Below, in pieces: positions 17,790 to 25,826 of a stretch of DNA of 39,469 nucleotides. The stretch covers positions 1 to 39,469 of the forward strand of contig JANQGX010000043.1 of assembly GCA_028282885.1 (NCBI GenBank), given 5' to 3'. Below the pieces are notes generated by a model. The model made no database searches and was not told where the DNA came from. It saw nothing but the letters and a program-made list of their open reading frames with translations. Within the stretch, counting starts at the first letter, position 1; each line of letters starts with the position of its first letter. Origin of the DNA: SAR324 cluster bacterium (GTDB lineage Bacteria; SAR324; XYD2-FULL-50-16). Made by a program: the position numbers and the translations under genes.

Positions 17790-18362
17790 CTATTTGTAAT
17801 CGATTGATTTATCCATCACCATATCTATCATACCTTTTCGTTTTTCGAGCATCTGCAAGGTCAGCATTCGTTCTTTTTTCTCAAGATCGTAAAGCTTAGC
17901 CAGTTTGAGCTGATGTTCCGGTGAAGGTAAGACAAAGGGACAGTTCTCCAACACAGTCCGGGTGATATTCGGTAGTGATGTACTTTGAGACATTTTCCGG
18001 AAGTACTGTTGCGCTCGCCGGTGGTTTAAAAACCAGGTCAGGTAGGTGGGATTGACCTTTTTTGAATCGGCTTTTAAGACAAAAAACTGTGGAGCAGCCA
18101 CCATCCGCTCCTGTTGATGCTCCACCAGGACAGCGAAATTCCGATACCCTCTTCCTACGAAAAGCACATCGCCCTTTTGCAGCCAAACGGGCGGTTTTCT
18201 TCCTTCGGAACTGATCGTATCCAGTTCGGCCGGATCAAATCCGGTTTCGGGATCGACATCCTTCATCTGCACGATTCGGATATCCCCTCCCGACTTGTGT
18301 TCAATTTTGGATCGAATCTGGTAACCGCTTTGTATCTCGATGTAATTCTTAAGCTTATCCAC
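17790..18362 (-). CDS. hsdS: Half-length type I specificity subunit (single target-recognition domain)
   Basis: The product is 190 residues, half the usual 400 or so of HsdS. It holds one target-recognition domain ('YIEIQSGYQIRSK', 'IRIVQMKDVDP', 'LQKGDVLFVGRG', 'LTWFLNH', 'QSTSLPNITRTVLENCPFVL') and one conserved helical spacer (from 'EHQLKLAKLYDLEKKERM'). The start is GTG with an in-frame stop five codons upstream, so the N-terminus is genuine and begins where an ordinary TRD begins. Truncated S subunits with one TRD can work as dimers and then recognise a symmetrical split site. No second hsdS or recombination partner is visible. It is the first gene of the hsdS-hsdM-hsdR order. Confidence 0.85.
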   Translation of the reverse strand: MDKLKNYIEIQSGYQIRSKIEHKSGGDIRIVQMKDVDPETGFDPAELDTISSEGRKPPVWLQKGDVLFVGRGYRNFAVLVEHQQERMVAAPQFFVLKADSKKVNPTYLTWFLNHRRAQQYFRKMSQSTSLPNITRTVLENCPFVLPSPEHQLKLAKLYDLEKKERMLTLQMLEKRKGMIDMVMDKSIDYK

Positions 18363-18393
18363 GGGCTTCGGCGCTCAAAGAGTTTGATGCAAA

Positions 18394-18422
18394 ATAATAG
18401 TTGACAGCCGCCCATTTGTAAA
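18394..18422 (-). promoter_or_regulatory. Sigma-70-type promoter of the restriction operon
   Basis: On the minus strand TTTACA (18417-18422, 5/6 to the -35 consensus) and TATTAT (18394-18399, 5/6 to the -10 consensus) are 17 bases apart. Transcription would start near 18387, about 25 bases before the hsdS GTG codon. Confidence 0.72.
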
Positions 18423-18605
18423 GAAAAATACATTTTGTTCAAATTGTTTGATGCAGTATTTTTATTCAATATAATCAATTCATACGCCCGAATTCAGGCC
18501 GTGATCCCAGGATTAATGGCAGAAACAAACCAATCCGGAACGATTTTTCGAAATCTTGTTTAATGCCAACAATTGTCTGTTTATGGTTGATGGGACCCGG
18601 AATTG

Positions 18606-18681
18606 ATTTGGCTCCTGATATCACCAAAGTGATCCGGATTGGTTCACAAGGGAATCATTTGGCTCCCGTTTGTGATATCAG
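18606..18681. repeat. Overlapping direct and inverted repeats between hsdS and the CD-NTase gene
   Basis: The decamer ATTTGGCTCC occurs at 18606-18615 and again at 18657-18666. The decamer CTGATATCAC (18615-18624) has its exact inverse, GTGATATCAG, at 18672-18681. A shorter imperfect stem (CACAA..GGGA with TCCCgtTTGTG, about 18645-18674) lies inside. The 18363-18758 region holds no gene apart from this and the hsdS promoter. The block could fold into a large hairpin or be a regulator site or element end. Confidence 0.6.
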
Positions 18682-18758
18682 CAATTGAGCGTTGAAACCT
18701 ACTCTGAAGGCTGGAAAGCAGTCAGAGGTATCACCATTTAATCAAAGTACAGTCAACC

Positions 18759-19868
18759 ATGGTTAATAACACCGAAGCAAACTCCATGGAGAGCGAACGT
18801 CAGAGCTATGTCAGCAAGGCATGGATTGTGGGAATGCTGGAAAGAATTTGTCTTCAATTGGAATTGCCGGAAGCACTGTCTGAAGAGGCAAAGCAGTTAT
18901 ATTATCAAATAGAGGCCTGGTTTGGGGCAGGTTCTCAAAGTAGATTATCAAACATCCGGATCTTTCCCCATGGGTCTTTCAAACTGGGAACAACAACAAA
19001 ACCTTACGGGCAAGAGGAATTTGATATTGATTTGATTTGCCAGTTTGATTATTCTCCTTTTGATATAACCCCGAAACAGATAAATCGCATGATAGGTGAT
19101 AGGTTTCGAGCAAGAGAAGACTACGCAAATGGCCTTGAGCCTTTAAAACGGGGATGGCGATTAAAATTCAGGCATAAATTTAATTTTGACTTCATTCCTG
19201 CCATTCAAAACACATTTGACCGAAAAGGCGGACTATTGGTGCCGGATTATAAACAGGCGGACTGGATTCCAAGCCATCCGAAACGCTTCGCAGATCGATT
19301 TGATTTTTATGCCCTATTCAAACCTGAATTCAAGCTGGAAAGGGGATTACTGGTCAATACAAAAATCACCCCTTTATCAAAACCTTTTGAGTTCAAGGAT
19401 TATCTGAAACGATTTGTGCAAATTCTGAAACGCCATCGAGATATATATTTCCACAACCAGGATCAAAAACTGTCTCCTTCATCCACTATCATCACTGCGC
19501 TGACAGCAAAAGCTTATCGCGCCTGTGTGACTAGGAGTTCATACAGCAGTGAAATTGATGTGTTGACGGATGTCCTGCATCATATGAACGATCATATCAA
19601 CGTTTTTTATGTGGATGGGAAAAAGAGATTTGACATCCCAAACGAAACCACCGAAGAAGAAAATCTGGCCGATTTATGGAATGACCGTCCGGAATGTGCG
19701 GAAGCCTTTGATACATGGAGAAACAGCCTGTTGGACATCCTCCGGAAAATCAAGAAACTCCAAACGCCAAGCCTGATCAGAGAAATGCTTTCACAAGCGT
19801 TCGGAGAATCAGTAGTCAACCTGATTTTTGAGAATTATACCGATCAACTGCACAACACCCGCATATAA
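18759..19868 (+). CDS. CD-NTase (cGAS/DncV-like nucleotidyltransferase), no effector adjacent
   Basis: Protein of 369 residues with the Pol-beta-type nucleotidyltransferase core of bacterial CD-NTases (SMODS type). The motif 'FPHGSFKLGTTTKP' gives G72-S73, followed by 'EEFDIDLIC' with D89 and D91; the third Asp is D144 in 'FNFDFIPAIQ'. All catalytic residues are intact, so synthesis of a cyclic or linear oligonucleotide signal is plausible. The C-terminal half has the helical core ('YLKRFVQILKRHRD', 'SSTIITALTAKAY'). In CBASS such an enzyme is paired with an effector activated by the signal. The next gene is an ordinary amidase and the preceding operon is type I restriction, so no effector, Cap2 or Cap3 is seen. 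Start: ATG at 18759, with an in-frame ATG nine codons on. Confidence 0.8.
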   Translation: MVNNTEANSMESERQSYVSKAWIVGMLERICLQLELPEALSEEAKQLYYQIEAWFGAGSQSRLSNIRIFPHGSFKLGTTTKPYGQEEFDIDLICQFDYSPFDITPKQINRMIGDRFRAREDYANGLEPLKRGWRLKFRHKFNFDFIPAIQNTFDRKGGLLVPDYKQADWIPSHPKRFADRFDFYALFKPEFKLERGLLVNTKITPLSKPFEFKDYLKRFVQILKRHRDIYFHNQDQKLSPSSTIITALTAKAYRACVTRSSYSSEIDVLTDVLHHMNDHINVFYVDGKKRFDIPNETTEEENLADLWNDRPECAEAFDTWRNSLLDILRKIKKLQTPSLIREMLSQAFGESVVNLIFENYTDQLHNTRI

Positions 19869-20124
19869 GCCGGTTTTGATAATTGGATCAGGCAAAATCC
19901 CCCTGAATGAAGCAATCTGTCGAGTCCCTTAAAAAGGGGTTAATGAAAAGCGATCGAAGAGCCGATTTGCCGCTATGCTTTTAACAATGGAATCATGTGA
20001 AATGATCTTTTAGATTAACCTTCCCGCGAATGGTTGAAATTACCGTCTTGCCAAACGACCGGCTGCAGGCATAGAAAGAGATAAGATTCTGTAAAAAATA
20101 TTTTATTCGACGGAGAAATATAAA

Positions 20125-20940
20125 ATGAAAGTTGCCCAGTTTCAAATGGTCGTGAGTGACAGCAAATCAGCAAATCTGAACAAGGTTAAGGAATGGTGTG
20201 AGAACGTCTGCCGGGAAGATGTGGATCTGATCTGTCTTCCTGAAATGTTCAACTGCCCGTACGACACCAAGCAGTTCCCCGCATACGCCGAGCCGGACAA
20301 AGGGGAAACCTGGCAGCTTTTATCGGAGCTGGCCGGGAAACACCGGATTTACGTCCTCGGGGGATCCATACCCGAGATCGATGAGGACAGGTATTATAAC
20401 ACCAGCTACCTGTTTGATCGTGAAGGACGAGAGATTGGAAAACATCGGAAGATGCACCTTTTTGATGTTAATATCGCCGGCGGACAGTATTTCAAAGAAT
20501 CGGACATCCTTTCCGCAGGAGATCAAGTCACTGTCGTCAATACCGAGTTCGGCGGTATCGGAATCGCCATTTGCTATGATATCAGGTTTCCGGAATTATT
20601 GCGGTTGATGGTGCTTAAGGGGGCGGATTACATTTTCATTCCGGCAGCATTTAACATGACAACCGGTCCGGCTCACTGGGAGATTACCTTCCGGGCCAGG
20701 GCGCTCGATAACCAGGTTTACCTGTTTGGAACCTCTTCAGCACGCAACACGGATGCCGGTTACCATGCTTATGGACATTCCCTGGTTGTGTCACCGTGGG
20801 GCGAAGTTTTGGCCGAGCTGGATGAAAAGGAGGGCAGCCTGGTCAGTACTATTGACAGGGGGAGAATAGGTGAAATCAGGGAACAGCTACCTCTTCTCAA
20901 ACACCGCAGACAGGATGTTTATGAATTGAACCTCCGCTGA
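20125..20940 (+). CDS. Carbon-nitrogen hydrolase (nitrilase superfamily), omega-amidase/Nit2-like
   Basis: Cytoplasmic amidase of 271 residues with the nitrilase catalytic triad in place: E40 in 'LICLPEMFNCPY', K109 in 'KHRKMHLFDVNI' and C150 in 'GIAICYDIRFPELLR'. The blocks 'IFIPAAFNMTTGPAHWE' and 'SARNTDAGYHAYGHS' place it with the Nit1/Nit2/YafV group. These hydrolyse alpha-keto-glutaramate or deaminated glutathione in metabolite repair. A GGAG site lies upstream of the ATG. It follows the CD-NTase after 256 bases but looks like a housekeeping gene marking the edge of the defence island. Confidence 0.88.
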   Translation: MKVAQFQMVVSDSKSANLNKVKEWCENVCREDVDLICLPEMFNCPYDTKQFPAYAEPDKGETWQLLSELAGKHRIYVLGGSIPEIDEDRYYNTSYLFDREGREIGKHRKMHLFDVNIAGGQYFKESDILSAGDQVTVVNTEFGGIGIAICYDIRFPELLRLMVLKGADYIFIPAAFNMTTGPAHWEITFRARALDNQVYLFGTSSARNTDAGYHAYGHSLVVSPWGEVLAELDEKEGSLVSTIDRGRIGEIREQLPLLKHRRQDVYELNLR

Positions 20941-21099
20941 ATTGACGGTCAGATCTGTCTAATACTGCAATATCGGCGATTAAATGGCAAAGAAAGATTA
21001 TCTCTATACGCAGGTGTCGAATCAACATACGAATTCCGTTCTTTAGGCGTACCAGGTTATGCTTCCGATGTATCGCGCATCCCCTATGAAAACGCTGAA

Positions 21100-22815
21100 T
21101 CAGGCTTTGATGACCTGATCCAGTAGCTTCATCATCATTTCAATAACCCTGGGTTCAACACTGGAGTAGATTTGAAAGACCTTGCCTTTTACCTTGCGGG
21201 TCTCATCCGCATTACCCATCCGGTACTGCTCCCCCAGGGAGCCGTATACAAAATAAGGCTTGAAGTCATAATTCTGGTCAACCCCGCTGCCATAACTCAT
21301 TGAGAGCTGCTTGCTTTTGGCTTCTGCGCCAAGAATCAACAATTGCGCTGTATCTTCATCACCTTCAAGAATCAGAAAAGGGACCGCCCATTCATGGCGA
21401 GGTGTGCGGCGCTTTATCGGTGTATTTTCACTGACCTTGGAAAGATAATCCCGGACCTTTTTGTTGAAAACCGAGTATTGATCGGCAGGCATCCTGGTCT
21501 GCAGCATTTTCATCTGCTTGGAAAATGATGAGTTTGTCTTGCAGAAATAGGGAAAATCAATTTCCGACTTCTTAAGTTTTTTGACTTGGATGGAAGTGGC
21601 GGCCACCGGTTCCGGGCTTGCCTGTTCAGGACCGTTATTTTGGTTTTCCGGTTGTTTTACCTTTTCCCCGTCGGATCTCAAGCGGGACAGAAATCTACGC
21701 AGCGCAGAAACGGATTTGCTTGCGAGTTTTTTGGCTTTTTCATAAAGGAGGAGTTGCCTGGCAAACTCGCCCGTTTTTTCCGACATGGGATCGACAGGTG
21801 ACTTATCCTCATCAGCCACTGCTTCATTAACCTCCGCTATCAGGTCATCGAAGATAGACTTGGGAAGCCTTTTCAACAGGGTCAGCTCCATTTCCGGAGT
21901 CGCTTCGATAACGTCCTGAAAACTCCTGTCCCCGATTTTGTACATACCGAAAACCTCCAGTTTTCGTTGATTTCCCCTTAATCGGTTGTTGATCCAGTTA
22001 ATCAGGAACTCCTGCCGGATAATTTCAAAATCCAGGTAGTTAAAGCGAAAGGTCAGATCCTTACCCTTATAATTGGCCTTGAGTCCGGGGCGGAAAAAAA
22101 TATGAAAGAAGTAATTCCTGTAGTCAAACTTCTCCAGGACCATGTCATTGATCAGGTAGGCTGAAGTCTCCTTCCGCATCAGAATAGATTCCGGTTCAAA
22201 GCAATCAATTGGAAACTGAGCCATCAAACCCTGCAAATAATCAGGTTTTACACAAATCTCCACCAGCAGTTTCAACGCTCCGGAGAGAGAATCCAGGAGA
22301 TCGACGATATAATTCCGTGGGAAAATCGATGGAAATGAATGGGATCCGGAGGTGTATTTTTTCAAAACATCTATGGTGGCCAAGGTTTTAATCAACTTGT
22401 GGATATCCCAAAGGGCACGGACCTCTCTTTCCGAACTGGTTAAAAAATTGAACTGAATTGCTTTTTTTCCACGGTCTTCCTTGAACTGGAAGAAATGCAG
22501 CAGGAATCGTTTTACACTCCCATGTTGATTAAAAGGGGGGAGTGTCAGAAGGTATTTGGTCCGTAATTCCGGATCGGTGATGGTCTCCCGAATCCAATGA
22601 AACCGCCTGATGAGAAAGCTTTTGAGAAAGTTGTTAACCATAAAATACTCGATCTGTTCCTCAATATAGATATCTTCATCAACCAGCCTCTCCATCATTT
22701 GGTTTATCCAATCCAGCCAGAAATCGACCTTGACCTGATGATCCCGCTTCAGGTCCGATTCCAGTTTACTGGTGTCCAGATAAATTAAATCTACCAGTTT
22801 TTTGTTTTTTTTCAT
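21100..22815 (-). CDS. Unrecognised large protein (571 residues)
   Basis: I do not recognise this protein. From the ATG at 22813-22815 (AGGA about ten bases upstream) it has 571 residues; the frame stays open to a TTG at 22989, which would add 58. There is no signal peptide or clear membrane segment. It is rich in charged and aromatic residues and mostly helical in character. A low-complexity linker ('KVKQPENQNNGPEQASPEPV', followed by AATS) splits an N-terminal part of about 400 residues from a C-terminal domain of about 150 residues. The latter contains 'RHEWAVPFLILEGDEDTAQL' and 'VYGSLGEQYRMG'. It stands alone, divergent from the sugar-kinase operon. No function is assigned. Confidence 0.75.
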   Translation of the reverse strand: MKKNKKLVDLIYLDTSKLESDLKRDHQVKVDFWLDWINQMMERLVDEDIYIEEQIEYFMVNNFLKSFLIRRFHWIRETITDPELRTKYLLTLPPFNQHGSVKRFLLHFFQFKEDRGKKAIQFNFLTSSEREVRALWDIHKLIKTLATIDVLKKYTSGSHSFPSIFPRNYIVDLLDSLSGALKLLVEICVKPDYLQGLMAQFPIDCFEPESILMRKETSAYLINDMVLEKFDYRNYFFHIFFRPGLKANYKGKDLTFRFNYLDFEIIRQEFLINWINNRLRGNQRKLEVFGMYKIGDRSFQDVIEATPEMELTLLKRLPKSIFDDLIAEVNEAVADEDKSPVDPMSEKTGEFARQLLLYEKAKKLASKSVSALRRFLSRLRSDGEKVKQPENQNNGPEQASPEPVAATSIQVKKLKKSEIDFPYFCKTNSSFSKQMKMLQTRMPADQYSVFNKKVRDYLSKVSENTPIKRRTPRHEWAVPFLILEGDEDTAQLLILGAEAKSKQLSMSYGSGVDQNYDFKPYFVYGSLGEQYRMGNADETRKVKGKVFQIYSSVEPRVIEMMMKLLDQVIKA

Positions 22816-23159
22816 TACCGTGTCGTCCTGCAAATAGATGTAGTAAAACGAGCCAACCGCCGGGAGAAAAACGGGGTTCTTCCGAACCAATAAGGATCTT
22901 ACTGATCTGTCAGCAGTCCGCAGATATGCACTGATCAGTGTAGTTGCTAGTATTGACGGCGATCCGCTCTGAAATTGATTGGTAATCAAACAAACTGAGG
23001 TCTATTCTATCACAAAATCACAACAGGATGAAGCTTTCAATTTGTTTAATCCCGTTATCCGGTTGACGATGTTACAAAAAAGGGAGCTTTGCTATATTAT
23101 CAGGCTGGATTTCCCATCCGAAACAGGATTCAATCGGGATTTCCCGGAGGGAGAATCGC

Positions 23160-23501
23160 TTGACACCAGGAATGCGAGTTTCTATTATCCATCCTTATCA
23201 ACAGAAAAAACCTATGAAGAAAATCACCCTCAACTCCTCAGACCGGGAACAAGGATTTGGCGAAGCCAAAGAGATGGCAGGCAAGGAAGCTTCTGTTTTG
23301 CTGACAGGATCGATCCTGCTGTCCCGGTGCGATGCCAAACGCGATATGGAATCACCCCGCGGAACCGGTGAATGCCATACCGGTTGCGAACTACCCGGAT
23401 GCGTCGATTACGCTCGGAGTCGCGGAGGAAGCCTGATAATCGATATTGATAACGGAGCCTATCTGTTCTGTTATCGCGAACTTGGAGAATTTTCTGAATG
23501 A
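23160..23501 (+). CDS. Small Cys-rich hypothetical protein, coupled to the sugar kinase gene
   Basis: Open frame of 113 residues whose stop overlaps the start of the next gene (ATGA at 23498-23501), a sign of translational coupling. A GGAGG site (23146-23150) nine bases before the TTG at 23160 supports that start; the ATG at 23172 is the alternative. The C-terminal half has clustered cysteines ('ECHTGCELPGC') followed by 'GGSLIIDIDNGAYLFCYREL'. No family is recognised. A metal-binding or redox role is possible from the cysteines, but this is a guess. Other frames through this region are also open, so coding status is moderate. Confidence 0.5.
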   Translation: MTPGMRVSIIHPYQQKKPMKKITLNSSDREQGFGEAKEMAGKEASVLLTGSILLSRCDAKRDMESPRGTGECHTGCELPGCVDYARSRGGSLIIDIDNGAYLFCYRELGEFSE

Positions 23502-24517
23502 ATGAAACCATAAGCTCCAGGGCCTATGCCAGAGCCGGATTGATCGGAAATCCCTCCGACGGCTATTTCGGAAAGACCATCTCGTTTGTTTTCACCAATT
23601 TTTATGCCGAAGTAAACTTGCATCCTTCGGGCCACCTTGAAATTGTCGGCAACGAAAGAGATCGCTCTTCGTTTTACAATATGCAGGAGTTGACCGAAGA
23701 TGTTGCCCGGTATGGATATTACGGCGGTATCCGCTTACTCAAAGCAGCGATTAGAAGGTTTTTCATCTATTGCAGAGACAACAGCCTTTCTCTCGATTCC
23801 AAAAACTTTCGCATCAGCTATCGCTCCAACATTCCTCACAGGGTGGGACTGGCTGGTTCCAGTGCTATCATAACCGCGTGTATGCAGGCTTTACTTCAGT
23901 TTTACAGGGTTGATATCGCCAAACCGGCACTTGCCGATCTGATTCTGAAAGTGGAGACAGAGGAACTCGGTATTTCAGCGGGGCTTCAGGATCGTGTGGC
24001 GCAGGTTTATGAAGGACTGGTCTATATGGATTTTGATCGCCGGATCATGTCAGAAAAGGGGCATGGGGATTACATCAATCTTGATATCAACCTGCTGCCT
24101 CCACTCTACATGGCCTATCTGGAAGACGCCTCAGAGGGATCTGAAATATTTCACAACAATATCAGGGAGCGTTTCGACAGCGGAGAAGAGTTGGTAGTCA
24201 ATGCCATGAAATTCTGGGCCGACCTTACGGTTCAAGCCAGAGATTGTCTCCTGCAGGGGAACCAGGACAAACTAGGTGACCTGATCAACCGCAATTTTGA
24301 CAAACGCCGCAGTATTTACAAAATCAGTACCAGAAACCTGCAGATGATTGATGCCGCAAGATCAACAGGCGCCACAGCCAAATTCACCGGTTCCGGTGGA
24401 GCGATTGTAGGAACCTACGATAACGAGGAGACGTATATCCGCCTGGTTAATGTCTTGAAACCGCTCGGAGTCTCCGTATTCAAGCCGGATATCCGACCAC
24501 CCCAAAACCGGGCTTAA
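23498..24517 (+). CDS. GHMP kinase, glucuronokinase-like
   Basis: Sugar 1-kinase of 339 residues. All three GHMP motifs are present: 'ARAGLIGNPSDGYFGKTI' (11-28), 'IPHRVGLAGSSAIITA' (112-127, ATP loop) and 'KFTGSGGAIVG' near residue 300. The N-terminal GLIGNPSDGYFGKT form is the one seen in plant glucuronokinases and their bacterial relatives. These phosphorylate D-glucuronate or a similar sugar at C1. The next gene encodes a nucleotide-sugar pyrophosphorylase, so the pair could turn a free sugar acid into its UDP derivative. The start overlaps the previous frame by ATGA. The family call is firm; glucuronate as substrate is inferred. Confidence 0.85.
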   Translation: MNETISSRAYARAGLIGNPSDGYFGKTISFVFTNFYAEVNLHPSGHLEIVGNERDRSSFYNMQELTEDVARYGYYGGIRLLKAAIRRFFIYCRDNSLSLDSKNFRISYRSNIPHRVGLAGSSAIITACMQALLQFYRVDIAKPALADLILKVETEELGISAGLQDRVAQVYEGLVYMDFDRRIMSEKGHGDYINLDINLLPPLYMAYLEDASEGSEIFHNNIRERFDSGEELVVNAMKFWADLTVQARDCLLQGNQDKLGDLINRNFDKRRSIYKISTRNLQMIDAARSTGATAKFTGSGGAIVGTYDNEETYIRLVNVLKPLGVSVFKPDIRPPQNRA

Positions 24518-24624
24518 GGCAGGTAAACACTTCCGTTTATTCGGTGTATCTCTCATGAGATCGAAAACAAGTTACCGTCAGGATGACCCTGGCTTTTAAA
24601 AACTGATATCACCAAGGAGAAACT

Positions 24625-25491
24625 TTGATCAAAAAAGCTGTTATACCGGCCGCCGGGTTCGGCACCCGTTTTCTGCCGGTAACCAAATCCCAACCCAAGG
24701 AGATGTTGCCTATTGTTGACAAACCGGTCATTCAATATGTGGTTGAAGAAGCAGTTGCCTCGGGAATAACCGATATCCTGATGATTATCGGAAAAGGAAA
24801 GAGAGCCATCGAAGAGCACTTTGACCGCAATTATGAATTGGAAAATGAACTGGCTGCAAAAAACAAAGCGTTGGAGCTGAAAACAATTCGCGAAATTTCC
24901 AACCTGGCTAATATCCATTTTGTCTGGCAAAAGGAGCTGAACGGTCTTGGCGATGCTATCTCCTATGCCAGATATCACGTGGGGAACGAGCCATTCGCCG
25001 TCCTGCTGGGGGATACCCTGATCCGCTCAACAGAACCGCTCCTTCGCCGGCTGGCAGAAATTTTCAGCCGGTACGATCACTCGGTCGTCGCGTTGGAAGA
25101 GGTTGAGCCCAAAATTGTCAGCCGTTATGGTGTAATTGGCGGTAACCGTGTCGCAGACGATCTATATGAAATCACCCGCCTGGTTGAGAAACCGCCTGTT
25201 GATGAAGCTCCTTCCAATCTCGTTTTTGCCGGGAGATATATCTTTACCCCGGAGCTTTTTGATTGTATTGAACAGACCCCTCCCGGTATCAATGAGGAAA
25301 TCCAATTGACCGATGCCATGAATTTGCTGCAGCAAAAGCAGAAACTCTATGGTTATCGTTTTGATGGAAAACGATTCGACATTGGTAACAAACTCGATTT
25401 CCTGAAAACCAACATTCTATTCGGACTGCAGCGGGACGACATGAACGGCAATCTGAAAGACTTCATCCTCGACCTGGCCGCACAACTCTGA
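24625..25491 (+). CDS. galU: UTP--glucose-1-phosphate uridylyltransferase (GalU type)
   Basis: Nucleotidyltransferase of 288 residues making UDP-sugar and pyrophosphate from UTP and a sugar 1-phosphate. The signature 'KAVIPAAGFGTRFLPVTKSQ' followed by PKEMLPIVDKPVIQYVVEEA is classical GalU, with 'VLLGDTL' for the metal Asp and 'ITRLVEKP' for the catalytic Lys region. The start is TTG at 24625, chosen because AAGGAG lies at 24614-24619 and the protein begins where GalU proteins begin. It is 107 bases behind the kinase gene. It may serve the kinase (UDP-glucuronate route), general UDP-glucose supply, or both. Confidence 0.92.
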   Translation: MIKKAVIPAAGFGTRFLPVTKSQPKEMLPIVDKPVIQYVVEEAVASGITDILMIIGKGKRAIEEHFDRNYELENELAAKNKALELKTIREISNLANIHFVWQKELNGLGDAISYARYHVGNEPFAVLLGDTLIRSTEPLLRRLAEIFSRYDHSVVALEEVEPKIVSRYGVIGGNRVADDLYEITRLVEKPPVDEAPSNLVFAGRYIFTPELFDCIEQTPPGINEEIQLTDAMNLLQQKQKLYGYRFDGKRFDIGNKLDFLKTNILFGLQRDDMNGNLKDFILDLAAQL

Positions 25492-25577
25492 CTTTCCCGA
25501 TCAAAAAGCTCTTCCTGCTCGGACACACCTACCAAAAAATGAAGGGAGAGCTGCCACCCGGGAAGATGCTCACAATC

Positions 25578-25593
25578 TTTACATAATCGTTAC
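25578..25593 (+). promoter_or_regulatory. CpxR-box-like operator upstream of the Spy-like gene
   Basis: TTTAC-N6-GTTAC, followed by AAA. It matches 13 of the 16 bases of the box at 28610-28625 near the regulator and macA genes, and both are followed by AAA. A possible -10 element TATTAA lies at 25614-25619, so the box would overlap the -35 region, as expected for activation by an OmpR-family regulator. The known Cpx box is a GTAAA repeat with about five to six bases between halves. Confidence 0.65.
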
Positions 25594-25766
25594 AAATACC
25601 GAATCCCTGTTCATATTAACTTCACATCCTTCTCCCATACTGGACTCGTCAGCTAACAAAAAACGAGGTTTCAACCCTCACTTAATTTTCAACCCTTAGC
25701 AGGAGATGTGAAACGAAAATCAAAAACAGCGTTATTTAAGCAAATTGACTCCAAGTTTTTGTTCCA

Positions 25767-25799
25767 TGAGAAACCCTCCAAGGCAAAGTCGGTTTCTCA
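25767..25799 (+). promoter_or_regulatory. Hairpin in the 5' leader of the Spy-like gene
   Basis: TGAGAAACC (25767-25775) and GGTTTCTCA (25791-25799) form a 9-bp stem with a 15-base loop. It ends 27 bases before the start codon and 15 bases before the ribosome site. The leader from the proposed promoter would be about 200 bases. A role in mRNA stability or translation control is possible. The rest of 25492-25826 holds the operator and nothing else recognised. Confidence 0.45.
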
Positions 25800-25826
25800 C
25801 TCAAACCCCTTTTACGGAGAAGCAAA

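Noticed and set aside
19869..20124. Possible small CBASS effector or remnant after the CD-NTase
   Set aside because: Only 256 bases with stops in all frames and no similarity to effectors that I can see.
20125..20940. Nitrilase-family gene as a CBASS effector
   Set aside because: Intact Nit2/omega-amidase triad and typical metabolite-repair motifs; no signal-binding or toxic domain.
22979..23371. 130-codon plus-strand frame before the sugar kinase
   Set aside because: In a different frame from the 113-codon gene that couples to the kinase; no ribosome site.
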